A DNA stretch of 64,000 nt, taken from Acidobacteriota bacterium (GTDB taxonomy: Bacteria > Acidobacteriota > Aminicenantia > Aminicenantales > Saccharicenantaceae). Location: positions 1-64,000 of the forward strand of contig JAKLEN010000003.1 in assembly GCA_022711665.1 (NCBI GenBank), given 5' to 3'. Within the stretch, counting starts at the first letter, position 1. Each line of letters begins with the position of its first letter. The notes beneath the pieces are model-generated. The model was given only the letters and a program-made list of their open reading frames with translations. It did no database searches and was not told the origin of the DNA. The position numbers and the translations under genes were made by a program. Of the stretch, positions 55,144 through 63,077 are shown one piece after another.

Positions 55144-56646
55144 ATGACAGCCCGAAAGCCCCCGGACCGCGTTTTCGCCGCTTTCCGCGCGACGGCCGTC
55201 GGCGGCGGGATGATCGTCCCCGGCGACCGCGTCCTGGCCGCCGTCTCCGGCGGGCCCGACTCCGTGGCGCTCGTTGTGCTCCTGCTCCGGCTCCGCGAGG
55301 AGATGCCGCTCGAAGTCCGCCTGGCCCACTTCAACCACCGGCTGAGGGACGAGGCCGGAGCGGACCAGGACTTCGTCCGGGACCTGGCCCGGCGCTGGGT
55401 CCTGCCCCTGGCCGTGGACGGGGCCGACGTCCGGGCCTACGCCGCCCGTCGCCGGCTCAACCTCGAGGAGGCCGGACGCGACCTGCGCTACCGCTTCCTG
55501 CGCCGGGCCGCCGCCGAAAGCGGGGCGACCAAGATCGCCACCGGCCACACCATGACCGACCAGGCCGAGACCGTGCTCATGCGCCTGATGCGTGGGACGG
55601 GCCTCTCCGGACTGGCCGGGATCGCGCCGGTAGTCGCCGGCCCGCCCTGTCCCGTCGTCCGGCCGCTCCTGGCGATCGCCGGGCCCGACCTGCGGGCCTG
55701 GCTGGCCGCCCGCGGGCTCTCCTGGCGCGAGGACGCGACGAACCTCGACCGCCGCTACCTGCGCAACCGCATCCGGGCCGAGCTCCTGCCGCTCGTCGCC
55801 CGCGACTATGAGCCCCGGATCGTCGAGCACCTGGCCCGCCTGGCCGGCATCGTCCGCGAGGACGACGAGCTCCTTCACGGCTTCGTCCGCGAGCTGGCCG
55901 ACGAGTTCATCCTCCGCCGCGGCCGCGACCTGTCGCTGGACCTGAAGACCCTGCCCCTGCTGCTGCCGGCCCTGGCCCGGCGCGTCGCCCGGGAGTTCCT
56001 GCGCGAGGCCGCCGGGGGGCTGCGGGACATCTCCTTCGACGACGTGGCCGCGCTCCTGGCCCTCGGCGAGGGCAAGGAGCTGACGCTTCGCCAGGGCCTG
56101 ACGCTGCGGCGGGAGTCCGGCCGGGTCGGGCTCAAGAAAAAGGCCCGGGCGCCGAGGCCTTACGAAACCTCGTGGGACGGGCGCGGCGATCTCCGTCTGC
56201 CCGCCGCCGGCCTGGTCCTGCGGGGGCGCCTGCGACGGAGCGGCGGTCCCGGCCGGCCGCTCCGCAAGGACGACCGGGCCGGCGCCGACCTCGACGCCGA
56301 TTCGCTCGCCTTTCCGCTCGCGGTCCGGAGCCGGCGGCCGGGCGATCTCTACCGGCCGCTCGGCGCGCCCGGCCGGAAAAAGCTCAAGGAGATCCTCCGG
56401 GCCAAGGGCGTGGCCGCGGCCGGGCGCGACCGCCTCCCGGTCCTCCTCTCGCGCGGCGAGATCGTCTGGGTCCCGGGCCTGCCGGTCGCGGAGCGGTGCA
56501 AAGTCACGGACTCCACGGTCTCGGTGCTCTCGATCCGGGTCCTGAAGAAGGCGGGCCGCCCGGCCCCTAGCGGGGGAGACGGCTCAGGTACCAGCCGACG
56601 ATCCGCTGGCCCCAGATCATCGCCGCGAAGGCCGCCGGGGCGATGA
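55144..56646 (+). CDS. tilS: tRNA(Ile)-lysidine synthase
   Basis: A 500-residue enzyme that turns the CAU anticodon of tRNA-Ile2 into lysidine-AU with lysine and ATP. The PP-loop SGGPDS (35-40) and LAHFNHRLR, GHTMTDQAETVLMRLMRGTGLSGLAG, LRNRIRAELLP are all present; the C-terminal TilS domain shows RRPGDLYRPLGAPGRKKLKEIL. The last 25 residues are a basic low-complexity tail whose coding DNA overlaps the convergent prepilin peptidase gene by 80 bp. A GTG at 55138 is an alternative start. Confidence 0.92.
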   Translation: MTARKPPDRVFAAFRATAVGGGMIVPGDRVLAAVSGGPDSVALVVLLLRLREEMPLEVRLAHFNHRLRDEAGADQDFVRDLARRWVLPLAVDGADVRAYAARRRLNLEEAGRDLRYRFLRRAAAESGATKIATGHTMTDQAETVLMRLMRGTGLSGLAGIAPVVAGPPCPVVRPLLAIAGPDLRAWLAARGLSWREDATNLDRRYLRNRIRAELLPLVARDYEPRIVEHLARLAGIVREDDELLHGFVRELADEFILRRGRDLSLDLKTLPLLLPALARRVAREFLREAAGGLRDISFDDVAALLALGEGKELTLRQGLTLRRESGRVGLKKKARAPRPYETSWDGRGDLRLPAAGLVLRGRLRRSGGPGRPLRKDDRAGADLDADSLAFPLAVRSRRPGDLYRPLGAPGRKKLKEILRAKGVAAAGRDRLPVLLSRGEIVWVPGLPVAERCKVTDSTVSVLSIRVLKKAGRPAPSGGDGSGTSRRSAGPRSSPRRPPGR

Positions 56647-57346
56647 ACGTCCCGAAGGGCAGGGCGAACTGGAAGTCCTTGCCCTTCCGGGCGATGAGGT
56701 AGAGGCCGAAGAGGGCCCCGGCGAGCGACGCCAGGATGAGGACGAGAAGCGTCCGGGCCGGCCCGAGAAAGGCGCCGACCATGAGCATCATGGTCACGTC
56801 GCCCATGCCCAGCCCTTCCTTCTTGCGGATAAGCCGGTAGGCGCCGTAAACGAAGAGCAGGAACCCGCCGCCGACGACGGCCCCGAGGAGCGCGCCGCGG
56901 AAAGTCAGGTCGCCGCGGAAGAAGGAGTAGGCCAGGGCCAGGACGAGGCCCGGCATGGTGACGGCGTCGGGCAGGATCTGGTGCTCGGCATCGATGAAGC
57001 CGAGGACGATGAGGGCGGCGGTGAAGAGGCAGCCGGCTAAGAAGTCGAGGCCGATCCTCCGCCCGGCCTGGAAATAGACGAGGACGAAGCCGATGGCCGT
57101 CAGCAGCTCGACTGCGGGGTAGACGGGGGAGATGGGGCGCCGGCAGCGCCGGCATTTGCCGCCGAGCAGGATGTAGGACAGGACCGGGATGTTGTCGTAG
57201 GGCTTGATCCGCGCGCCGCAGCCGGGGCAGGCCGAGGGCGGGCGCGACAGGTTCAGGCCGCGCGGCAGGCGGTAGATGACGACGTTGAAGAAGCTGCCGA
57301 ACACCAGGCCGAACACCGAGACGAAAAAGAGCGTCAGCGTCTCCAT
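56567..57346 (-). CDS. Prepilin peptidase/N-methyltransferase (PilD/GspO)
   Basis: A 259-residue A24 aspartic membrane protease. It has the N-terminal methylase region with the zinc cysteines CPGC and CRRC, and both catalytic aspartates in GFIDAEHQILPD and GLGMGDVTM. It cleaves and methylates prepilins and pseudopilins, so it completes the pilus/secretion operon at 42-49.5 kb. It overlaps the upstream TPR-like gene by 13 nt. Confidence 0.93.
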   Translation of the reverse strand: METLTLFFVSVFGLVFGSFFNVVIYRLPRGLNLSRPPSACPGCGARIKPYDNIPVLSYILLGGKCRRCRRPISPVYPAVELLTAIGFVLVYFQAGRRIGLDFLAGCLFTAALIVLGFIDAEHQILPDAVTMPGLVLALAYSFFRGDLTFRGALLGAVVGGGFLLFVYGAYRLIRKKEGLGMGDVTMMLMVGAFLGPARTLLVLILASLAGALFGLYLIARKGKDFQFALPFGTFIAPAAFAAMIWGQRIVGWYLSRLPR

Positions 57347-58260
57347 GGACTGATCACCGTTTTCACCTTTCCTGTCGCCGGGTCGTAGATGTAGTCCTTG
57401 CCGTCGAGGTCCCTGGGGACCTCGCGGAGGAGGCCGGCCCGGACGAGGTCGGCGAGGCCGGCTGGCAGCCGGCCGAAACGCTCCCGGTATTTCGCCGCGG
57501 CCTCCTCGACGGCCGCCCCGTCGATCGTCGCCTTGACGTTGTAGAGGTGGTTCGAGGCGATCTTCCGGGTCCGCTCGTCGGGGGCCCGCCGATAGATGTC
57601 GAGCCAGGTCTCCCAGGAGGTCTGGAGGTCGCCCTTCCTGAAGATGGCGTTGGCCCGCAGCCGCTCGACGAACTCCGGGGCGCCCGGGATCTTCATGCAC
57701 CGGGTGAAGTACGACTCGGCCCGGGCGAAGTCCTTCAGGACCATCAGGGCGATGTGGCCGGCCTCGAAGGGATAGATCCACTGGTCGGGGTTATTGGCCG
57801 CGCCCCGGTCGAGGATGGCGAAGGCGGACTGGACGAGCGCCCCGCCCATCACCGGGATGTCCTTTTCGCGGCCGAGCCGGCGGGCGATCGCGGGGATGTC
57901 CCGGAGGCCGTCGACCGCGATCATGGCCCCGACCTCGTAGGGGTCCTGGTAGCGGGGATCGAGCTCGTTGACGATGGCGAAGACGTGGTCGATGTGGTCG
58001 AAACGGTCGTCGATCGTCGGCGTCGCGTAATACTGGATGGCCCAGAGGTAGACCAGGTCGGCGGCCAGGCCGCGGTAGCCGAAGGTCGCGAATTTCAAAA
58101 ATTTCCCCGACGGGACGTAGATGATGGACGAGCCGGGGAGCTTGCGCCGGACGACCTTGTCCGTCGCCGTCTTGAGAGCGACGATCCCGGCCGCCCCCGC
58201 CAGGAGCAGGAGGACGAGCGCGATGGCGGCCGAGCCCCGCTTCGTCGTCGGCGTTTTCAT
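57334..58260 (-). CDS. TPR-like membrane-anchored protein with pseudopilin-like end, unknown function
   Basis: A 308-residue protein with one N-terminal membrane segment (about 9-30) and a helical-repeat body that looks like tetratricopeptide repeats (about 75-240, e.g. LKDFARAESYFTRCMKIPGAPE). The last 40 residues (LVRAGLLREVPRDLDGKDYIYDPATGKV) resemble the C-terminal strand region of GspG-type pseudopilins. The gene is coupled to the prepilin peptidase gene. No catalytic motif is seen; a role in pilus or secretion function is inferred from position only. Confidence 0.7.
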   Translation of the reverse strand: MKTPTTKRGSAAIALVLLLLAGAAGIVALKTATDKVVRRKLPGSSIIYVPSGKFLKFATFGYRGLAADLVYLWAIQYYATPTIDDRFDHIDHVFAIVNELDPRYQDPYEVGAMIAVDGLRDIPAIARRLGREKDIPVMGGALVQSAFAILDRGAANNPDQWIYPFEAGHIALMVLKDFARAESYFTRCMKIPGAPEFVERLRANAIFRKGDLQTSWETWLDIYRRAPDERTRKIASNHLYNVKATIDGAAVEEAAAKYRERFGRLPAGLADLVRAGLLREVPRDLDGKDYIYDPATGKVKTVISPWRR

Positions 58261-58292
58261 GACCCCACTAGGCCTGGCCGCCGGGCCTTCAC

Positions 58293-58453
58293 GGGCCGAG
58301 GAGGCTGCAGATGCGAGGCGTCCAAGGGTGAAGCTGTACTCGGAGTACTGCGAGCCCTTGGTAACGAAGCAGGTGCGGCCTGATCGGCTCGCCCGAAGGG
58401 TGAAAACGTCGCCTTAGGGGTTTCCTTACTGGAAGAAGAGGGCGACGTTTTCA
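58293..58453. repeat. Composite palindromic intergenic element
   Basis: Arms 58293-58328 and 58355-58390 are imperfect inverted copies (24 of 36 positions identical), perfect for the inner seven (CCAAGGG/CCCTTGG). In the loop sits GTACTC-G-GAGTAC (58336-58348). Next to it, TGAAAACGTCGCC (58401-58413) is repeated inverted at 58441-58453. AAGGGTGAA occurs at 58325-58333 and 58396-58404. It fills the space between the ABC permease stop and the TPR gene, codes for nothing visible, and looks like a mobile palindromic repeat or a structured RNA. Confidence 0.65.
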
Positions 58454-58460
58454 TGGATGC

Positions 58461-59225
58461 TCAGATGAAGTCGCGGCGCCGGAAGATGAGCACGGCCAGG
58501 ACCAGGATGAAGGCCGTGTAGCAGAGACCATAGAGGGCCGACGAGAGATAGATGCCGGCCGGGATGGGCAGGCCGTGGACGGCCTCCGTCTTGAAGTTGA
58601 AGTTCTCGAGGTCCGGCAGGATGGCGTAGAGGGCCCGGACGAGCGCCCGGCCCGGGCCCGGCGACATCTTCTTGATGATGAGTTCGAGGCCCCACGACAG
58701 GTGCCCGATGAGATAGAAGGCCAGGGCGAAGAGGGAGCTCAGGATGGGCGTCGAGAAAGAGGAGAAGAGGATGGCCACGGCGGTGACGAGGATGAGCTCC
58801 AGGAAGATGTAAGCCACGGCCGCCAGGAGGCCGCCCTCGATCTTCAGCGTGTGGGCGTAGACGATGGCCAGGAAGATCACGGTCATGGCCGCGGTCATGA
58901 CGAAGAGCGTCAGGACCAGGCCGCAGAACTTGCCCAGGATGAACTCGGCGCGGTGGAGGGGCTTGGCCAGCAGCGTGAAGATGGTCTTCTTGTCGATCTC
59001 CTTGTAGACGAGGCCGGTGCCGATCAGGATGGCCATCAGGACGCCGAAGATCGAGATCGACGCCAGGCCGACGTCCTTGATGATCTTGACCCGGTCGCCG
59101 ACCGTCAGGACGGCCAGGACCCGGGAGGCCAGGATGCCGACCGCGGCGAAGAAGAAGAGCAGGTAGAGGATGCGGTCGCGCTTGGCTTCCTTGAAGGTGA
59201 TCCCGGCGATGGCCCCGATCTTCAT
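58461..59225 (-). CDS. ABC-2-type transporter permease
   Basis: A 254-residue membrane protein with about six helices in the ABC-2 pattern (GITFKEAKRDRILYLLFFFA, GVLMAILIGTGLVYKEIDKKTIFTLLAKPLHRAEFILGKFCGL). The KEIDKKTIFTLLAKP loop is typical of the NosY/GldF-like branch. It forms an exporter with the ATPase encoded just upstream (ATGA overlap). Substrate unknown. Confidence 0.88.
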   Translation of the reverse strand: MKIGAIAGITFKEAKRDRILYLLFFFAAVGILASRVLAVLTVGDRVKIIKDVGLASISIFGVLMAILIGTGLVYKEIDKKTIFTLLAKPLHRAEFILGKFCGLVLTLFVMTAAMTVIFLAIVYAHTLKIEGGLLAAVAYIFLELILVTAVAILFSSFSTPILSSLFALAFYLIGHLSWGLELIIKKMSPGPGRALVRALYAILPDLENFNFKTEAVHGLPIPAGIYLSSALYGLCYTAFILVLAVLIFRRRDFI

Positions 59226-60139
59226 GTCCGCGTCACCGTGTCGACGAAGATGTCCTCGAGGGTCTCGGTCCGCGGGCTGAGGGCGACGAGCCGGCCCTTG
59301 CGGTCGCGGACCAGGCCGACGATCTCGTCCACCCGGGCCTCGTCGTAGACCTTGAGGAAGACCCGGTCGCCCCGGCTGGTCACCCCCTCGCCGAATCCCG
59401 CGAAGGCCTGGGGCGGCAGGCCGGAAACGGTCACCTCGGTGAACAGGACCTTCTCCGAGACGAGATCGCGCAGGCCGCCCTCCTTGACGATGCGGCCGCC
59501 GACGATGATGGCCACGCGGTCGCAAATCATCTCGATGTCCTGGAGGATGTGCGAGGTGAAGAGGACGGTCTTGCCCTCGTCCCTGAAGCGGACGATGATG
59601 TCGCGGATCTCCTTGCGGCCTAGAGGGTCCATGCCGCCCAGGGGCTCGTCGAGGACGACGAGCTTCGGTTCGTTGATCAGGGCCTGGGCCAGGCCGGCCC
59701 GCTGGAGCATGCCCCGGGAATACTTGCGCAGCGGCAGGTCGGCGGCCCGCGCCAGGCCGACGAGCTTCAGCAGCCGGGCGATGCGCTCCTCCTTCTCGGC
59801 CCGGCCGAGCCCGAACAGGTCGGCGGTGAAGGCCAGGAACTCGCGGGCCGAGAGGTAGTCGTAGAAATAGGGGTTCTCCGGCAGGAAGCCGAGGACCTCG
59901 CGGGCCCGGGGCGAGGCCGCCGGACGGCCGAAGATGGCGATCGTGCCGGCGTCCGGGTGGATGAGATCGAGCAGGCACTTGATGGTCGTCGTCTTGCCGG
60001 CGCCGTTGGGGCCGAGGTAGCCGAAGATCTCGCCCTCGCGGACGGAGAAGGTGATGCCCTTGAGGATCGGGCGGGTCTTGGGGATAAAGCCGATCCGGAA
60101 GGTCTTCCGGAGGTCCTCGATTCGAATCGCCTCGGCCAT
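59222..60139 (-). CDS. ABC transporter ATP-binding protein (exporter type)
   Basis: A 305-residue ATPase with Walker A GPNGAGKTT, Q-loop LPENPYFYDYLS, signature YSRGMLQRAGLAQAL, Walker B LVVLDEPLGGMDP and H-loop TSHIL; about 75 extra residues at the end form the usual CcmA/NatA-type C-terminal domain. The ATG at 60139 is only 7 nt from a strong -10 box, so a leaderless mRNA is expected; a frame extension of 65 codons upstream is therefore rejected. Confidence 0.9.
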   Translation of the reverse strand: MAEAIRIEDLRKTFRIGFIPKTRPILKGITFSVREGEIFGYLGPNGAGKTTTIKCLLDLIHPDAGTIAIFGRPAASPRAREVLGFLPENPYFYDYLSAREFLAFTADLFGLGRAEKEERIARLLKLVGLARAADLPLRKYSRGMLQRAGLAQALINEPKLVVLDEPLGGMDPLGRKEIRDIIVRFRDEGKTVLFTSHILQDIEMICDRVAIIVGGRIVKEGGLRDLVSEKVLFTEVTVSGLPPQAFAGFGEGVTSRGDRVFLKVYDEARVDEIVGLVRDRKGRLVALSPRTETLEDIFVDTVTRT

Positions 60140-60146
60140 CGACCCT

Positions 60147-60174
60147 ATTCTATGGAACGGCGGGGCAATGTCAA
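60147..60174 (-). promoter_or_regulatory. Leaderless promoter of the ABC exporter operon
   Basis: Minus strand TTGACA (60174-60169), 16-nt spacer, TAGAAT (60152-60147), then seven bases (AGGGTCG) and the ATG at 60139. The predicted +1 is at or one base before the start codon. Confidence 0.65.
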
Positions 60175-60309
60175 CGGCGGCCCGCGGCGCGGCTAGCCTC
60201 CGGCGGCGGGCGGAGGGCCCTTTTCTCACCCCCGCTTTCATCGGACCCGGCGATTGACCCCCGGCGGGGGCCATGGGATTCTGGCCCCGGTCGCGGCCGC
60301 CTGGTCGCG

Positions 60310-60378
60310 GCTGCCTCGCAAGAGGCGGCGCCAAGGTTGTGAAAAGGGAGAAGGAGGATCCTTCTCCCCCTCTTTTTT
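60310..60378 (+). ncRNA. Possible small RNA 3' part: GNRA hairpin plus intrinsic terminator
   Basis: GCTGCCTC-GCAA-GAGGCGGC (60310-60329) is an 8-bp stem with a GNRA loop. GGGAGAAGGA-GGA-TCCTTCTCCC (60346-60368) follows, then CCTCTTTTTT (60369-60378). This is a terminator on the plus strand although no plus-strand gene lies upstream. A weak TTGACC (60254-60259) could be a -35. Evidence for a transcript is indirect. Confidence 0.35.
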
Positions 60379-60445
60379 CCCCAGGAAAAGCGAAGCGGGT
60401 CCTCCCCGCTGCGCGGGGTGAATCCCTCTCTTTCGGCTTGGCTCA

Positions 60446-60625
60446 GGGCCGGCGCGGAGCGGAGTCGTCGAAGCGACCATCAGAAGCATGGCGGAGCGAC
60501 TCGGAGCCATGCTTCTGGGAGATATCGGAGAAAGAGTTTTTTTAAGATATTTCTCAGAATCCCGGCCTCGAGCGCTCGGCCATGATTCTGACCTCCGCTC
60601 TCTAAAGTCCGCTCCGCGCCGGCCC
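60446..60625. mobile_element. MITE-like 180-bp element with perfect 18-bp terminal inverted repeats
   Basis: GGGCCGGCGCGGAGCGGA (60446-60463) and its exact reverse complement (60608-60625) bound the element. Inside are a hairpin with 11-bp perfect arms (AGAAGCATGGC, 60482-60492, and 60506-60516), a second with CAGAATC/GATTCTG arms (60555-60561 and 60584-60590) around CGAGCGCTCG, and an AT-rich centre with a T7 run. No transposase frame and no clear target-site duplication. Confidence 0.6.
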
Positions 60626-60689
60626 ATCGCAGCCGCGAGAGGGAAACCCGAAAATGGGAGAAGAGCCTTATAATAGCTAAGGGATGTTT

Positions 60690-60740
60690 GGGTGAGGGGA
60701 GCGATTCAGTTATAATCAAAGCCACCGAATCTCAGGAGGT
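60690..60740 (+). promoter_or_regulatory. Agmatinase promoter and strong ribosome-binding site
   Basis: TTGGGT (60690-60695), 17-nt spacer, perfect TATAAT (60713-60718), and AGGAGGT (60734-60740) five bases before the ATG at 60746. Confidence 0.6.
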
Positions 60741-60745
60741 CGACG

Positions 60746-61594
60746 ATGCCCGATTTCGGCGGGGCGGTCAAACCGCTCGAGGAGAACCCCGACTACACGA
60801 TGGCCATCCTGGGAGTCCCCTTTGACGAGAAGTCGAGCTACCTCCGGGGCGCCGCGGCCGGGCCGGCCGCGATCCGGGCCGTCTCGACCGGCAAGTGTTA
60901 CTGCGGCTGGACCGAGCTCGGGGTCAACCTCGAGGAGGACGCCGTCCTTGTCGACGTCGGCGACGTTGATACCCGCGGCGACATGGACAAGACCTTCGGC
61001 CTGATCGAGAAGGGCGTCGGCAGGATCCTGGACAAGGGCGCCGTGCCCATCGTCCTGGGCGGCGACCACTCGATCACCTATCCTGTGCTCAGGGCCTTCG
61101 CCCGGCATCATAAGCCCCTCGATGTCCTCCATTTCGACGCCCACCCCGACCTCTACGACGACCTCTACGGCGACCGCCTGTCGCACGCCTGCCCCTTCGC
61201 CCGCATCGTCGACGACGGCCTGGCCGCCGGCATCGTCCAGGTCGGCGTGCGGGCCATCACGGCCGCCCACCGCGCCAAGGCCCTCAAGGGCGGCGTCCGC
61301 ATGGTCGAGATGAAGGACATCGACGGCCCGCTCCATCTCCGCTTCGCCAACCCGGTCTACATCTCCTTCGACCTGGACGCCCTCGATCCGGCCTTCGCCC
61401 CGGGGGTGTCCCACCACGAGCCCGGCGGCCTCTCGACCCGGCAGGCCGTTCAGATCATCCAGGCGCTCAAGGGGCGCATCGTCGGCCTGGACGTCGTCGA
61501 GCTCAATCCCGGCCGGGACCCTTCGGCCATCACCGCCGCCGCGGCGTTCAAGATCATCAAGGAAACCGCCGGCCGGATCGTCCGTCCGGCCTGA
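60746..61594 (+). CDS. speB: Agmatinase/ureohydrolase family enzyme
   Basis: A 282-residue Mn-dependent ureohydrolase. Metal ligands appear in GGDHSITYP, HFDAHPDLYD and SFDLDALDPAFAPG, the three signature blocks of the arginase/agmatinase family. Length and lack of arginase-specific motifs favour agmatinase, which yields putrescine and urea from agmatine. With speD at 33.8 kb it suggests a polyamine route. The M64 peptidase gene follows after 10 bp. Confidence 0.88.
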   Translation: MPDFGGAVKPLEENPDYTMAILGVPFDEKSSYLRGAAAGPAAIRAVSTGKCYCGWTELGVNLEEDAVLVDVGDVDTRGDMDKTFGLIEKGVGRILDKGAVPIVLGGDHSITYPVLRAFARHHKPLDVLHFDAHPDLYDDLYGDRLSHACPFARIVDDGLAAGIVQVGVRAITAAHRAKALKGGVRMVEMKDIDGPLHLRFANPVYISFDLDALDPAFAPGVSHHEPGGLSTRQAVQIIQALKGRIVGLDVVELNPGRDPSAITAAAAFKIIKETAGRIVRPA

Positions 61595-61604
61595 GGAGGG
61601 ACCC

Positions 61605-63077
61605 ATGAAGCGCTTCCTGGCCGTCGCCATCCTCGCCGTTGCCGTCGCCGGCTGCGCCCAGGCCCAGAAGGGCCCGGCCTTCGACGAGTGGTTCGTCGAC
61701 AAGACCATGCGCGTCGACTACTTCCACACGGGCAGTGCCGCGGCCGAGACCGTGGCCATCGACCAGGTCTACGACCAGGGTCCCTGGGCCGGCCCGCGGA
61801 CGCGCCTCCTCGATCCCTTCGGCCTCGGCCGCTACGAGGTCAAGGTCTACGACGAGGCCGGCGGAGCGCTCATCTACAGCCGGGGCTTCGACAGCTACTT
61901 CGGCGAATACCGGACCTCGGACGCCGGCCTGAGGGGCGTCCCCAGGACCTACCACGAATCGGCCCTGCTGCCCTACCCGAAAAAGCCCGTCCGCTTCGCC
62001 CTCGAGGCCCGGGATCGCAAGAACTTCTCGCGCGAGGTCTTCAGCCAGACGATCGACCCGGCCGCCCTGACGGTCATCCGCGAGCGGCTGATCCCCGGGG
62101 TCAAGGTGGTCGAGGCCCTCAGGTCCGGCGAGCCCGGCCGAAAGGTAGACGTGGCCGTCATCGCCGAGGGCTACACCGCCGCCGAGGAGGCCAAGTTCGC
62201 GGCCGACCTGGCCCGTTTCGTCGGCGTCTTCTTCAAGATCGAGCCCTACAAGTCCCATCGGGACGCCTTCAACATATCCGGCGTCTTCAAGCCCTCGGCC
62301 GAGAGCGGCTGCGACGAGCCGAGCCACGGCGTCTTCAAGTCGACGGTCCTCAACGCCGCCTTCGACTCGCTCGGCTCCGAGCGCTACCTCCTGACCGAGG
62401 ACAACAAGAGCCTCCGCGACATCGCCGCCCACGTCCCCTACGACGCCCTCTACATCATGGTCAACCACAAGCGCTACGGCGGCGGGGGCATCTACAACTT
62501 CTACTGCACCTTCACCACCGACAACCAGTGGTACGAGTACCTTTTCCTTCACGAGTTCGGCCACTCCTTCGCCGGCCTGGCCGACGAGTACTACACCTCG
62601 GACGTGGCCTACAACGAATTCTACCCGGCGGGCATCGAGCCGGCGGAGCCGAATATCACCGCCCTGCTCGACCCGGCCCGGCCCAAGTGGAAGAGCCTCC
62701 TCAGCCCCGGCATCGCGGTGCCGACGCCCTGGGAGAAGGCCGCCTTCGACGACATGGACATGGGTTACCAGGAGATCCGCCGCGGGGTCAACGCGAACAT
62801 CGCCAGGATGAAGAGGGAAGGGGCCCCCGCGGCCGACGTCGCCCGGGCCGAAGACGAGTCCGAGAAGCTGTCACGCGAGCAGGCCCTGAAGGTCGACGCT
62901 TACCTGAAGGCCAGCAAGTTCTGGGGCCAGGTCGGCGTCTTCGAAGGCGCGGGATACGCCGCCAAGGGCCTCTTCCGCCCGGAGCTCGACTGCCTCATGT
63001 TCACCAAGGGGACCAAGCCCTTCTGCCGGGTCTGCGAGGCCGCGGTCCTGCGGACGATACGCTATTACGCCGATTGA
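61605..63077 (+). CDS. Secreted M64 (IgA peptidase-like) metallopeptidase lipoprotein
   Basis: A 490-residue protein with lipobox AVAGC (Cys about 16), an N-terminal beta domain (about 25-135) and an M64 catalytic domain (about 150-490). The zinc motif HEFGHSFAGLADEYY is complete. M64 peptidases include the IgA peptidase of Clostridium ramosum and many anaerobe proteins of unknown target. GAGGAGG before the ATG at 61605 supports the start. Co-transcription with agmatinase is likely. Confidence 0.9.
   Translation: MKRFLAVAILAVAVAGCAQAQKGPAFDEWFVDKTMRVDYFHTGSAAAETVAIDQVYDQGPWAGPRTRLLDPFGLGRYEVKVYDEAGGALIYSRGFDSYFGEYRTSDAGLRGVPRTYHESALLPYPKKPVRFALEARDRKNFSREVFSQTIDPAALTVIRERLIPGVKVVEALRSGEPGRKVDVAVIAEGYTAAEEAKFAADLARFVGVFFKIEPYKSHRDAFNISGVFKPSAESGCDEPSHGVFKSTVLNAAFDSLGSERYLLTEDNKSLRDIAAHVPYDALYIMVNHKRYGGGGIYNFYCTFTTDNQWYEYLFLHEFGHSFAGLADEYYTSDVAYNEFYPAGIEPAEPNITALLDPARPKWKSLLSPGIAVPTPWEKAAFDDMDMGYQEIRRGVNANIARMKREGAPAADVARAEDESEKLSREQALKVDAYLKASKFWGQVGVFEGAGYAAKGLFRPELDCLMFTKGTKPFCRVCEAAVLRTIRYYAD

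Larger units (their letters stand above)
60140..60689. other. Gene-free region with several structured elements
   Basis: About 550 bp between the divergent ABC and agmatinase genes hold no supported gene. Contents: the ABC promoter, a GC-rich stretch, a GNRA hairpin and terminator-like hairpin (60310-60378), and a 180-bp inverted-repeat element (60446-60625). Confidence 0.6.

Noticed and set aside
55905..56646. Truncation or frameshift of tilS because of the overlap with pilD
   Set aside because: The TilS C-terminal domain is complete before the overlap; only a non-conserved basic tail is shared with the convergent gene.
60671..60676. TATAAT box as a second agmatinase promoter
   Set aside because: No -35 at a suitable distance; the TATAAT at 60713-60718 is better placed relative to the gene.
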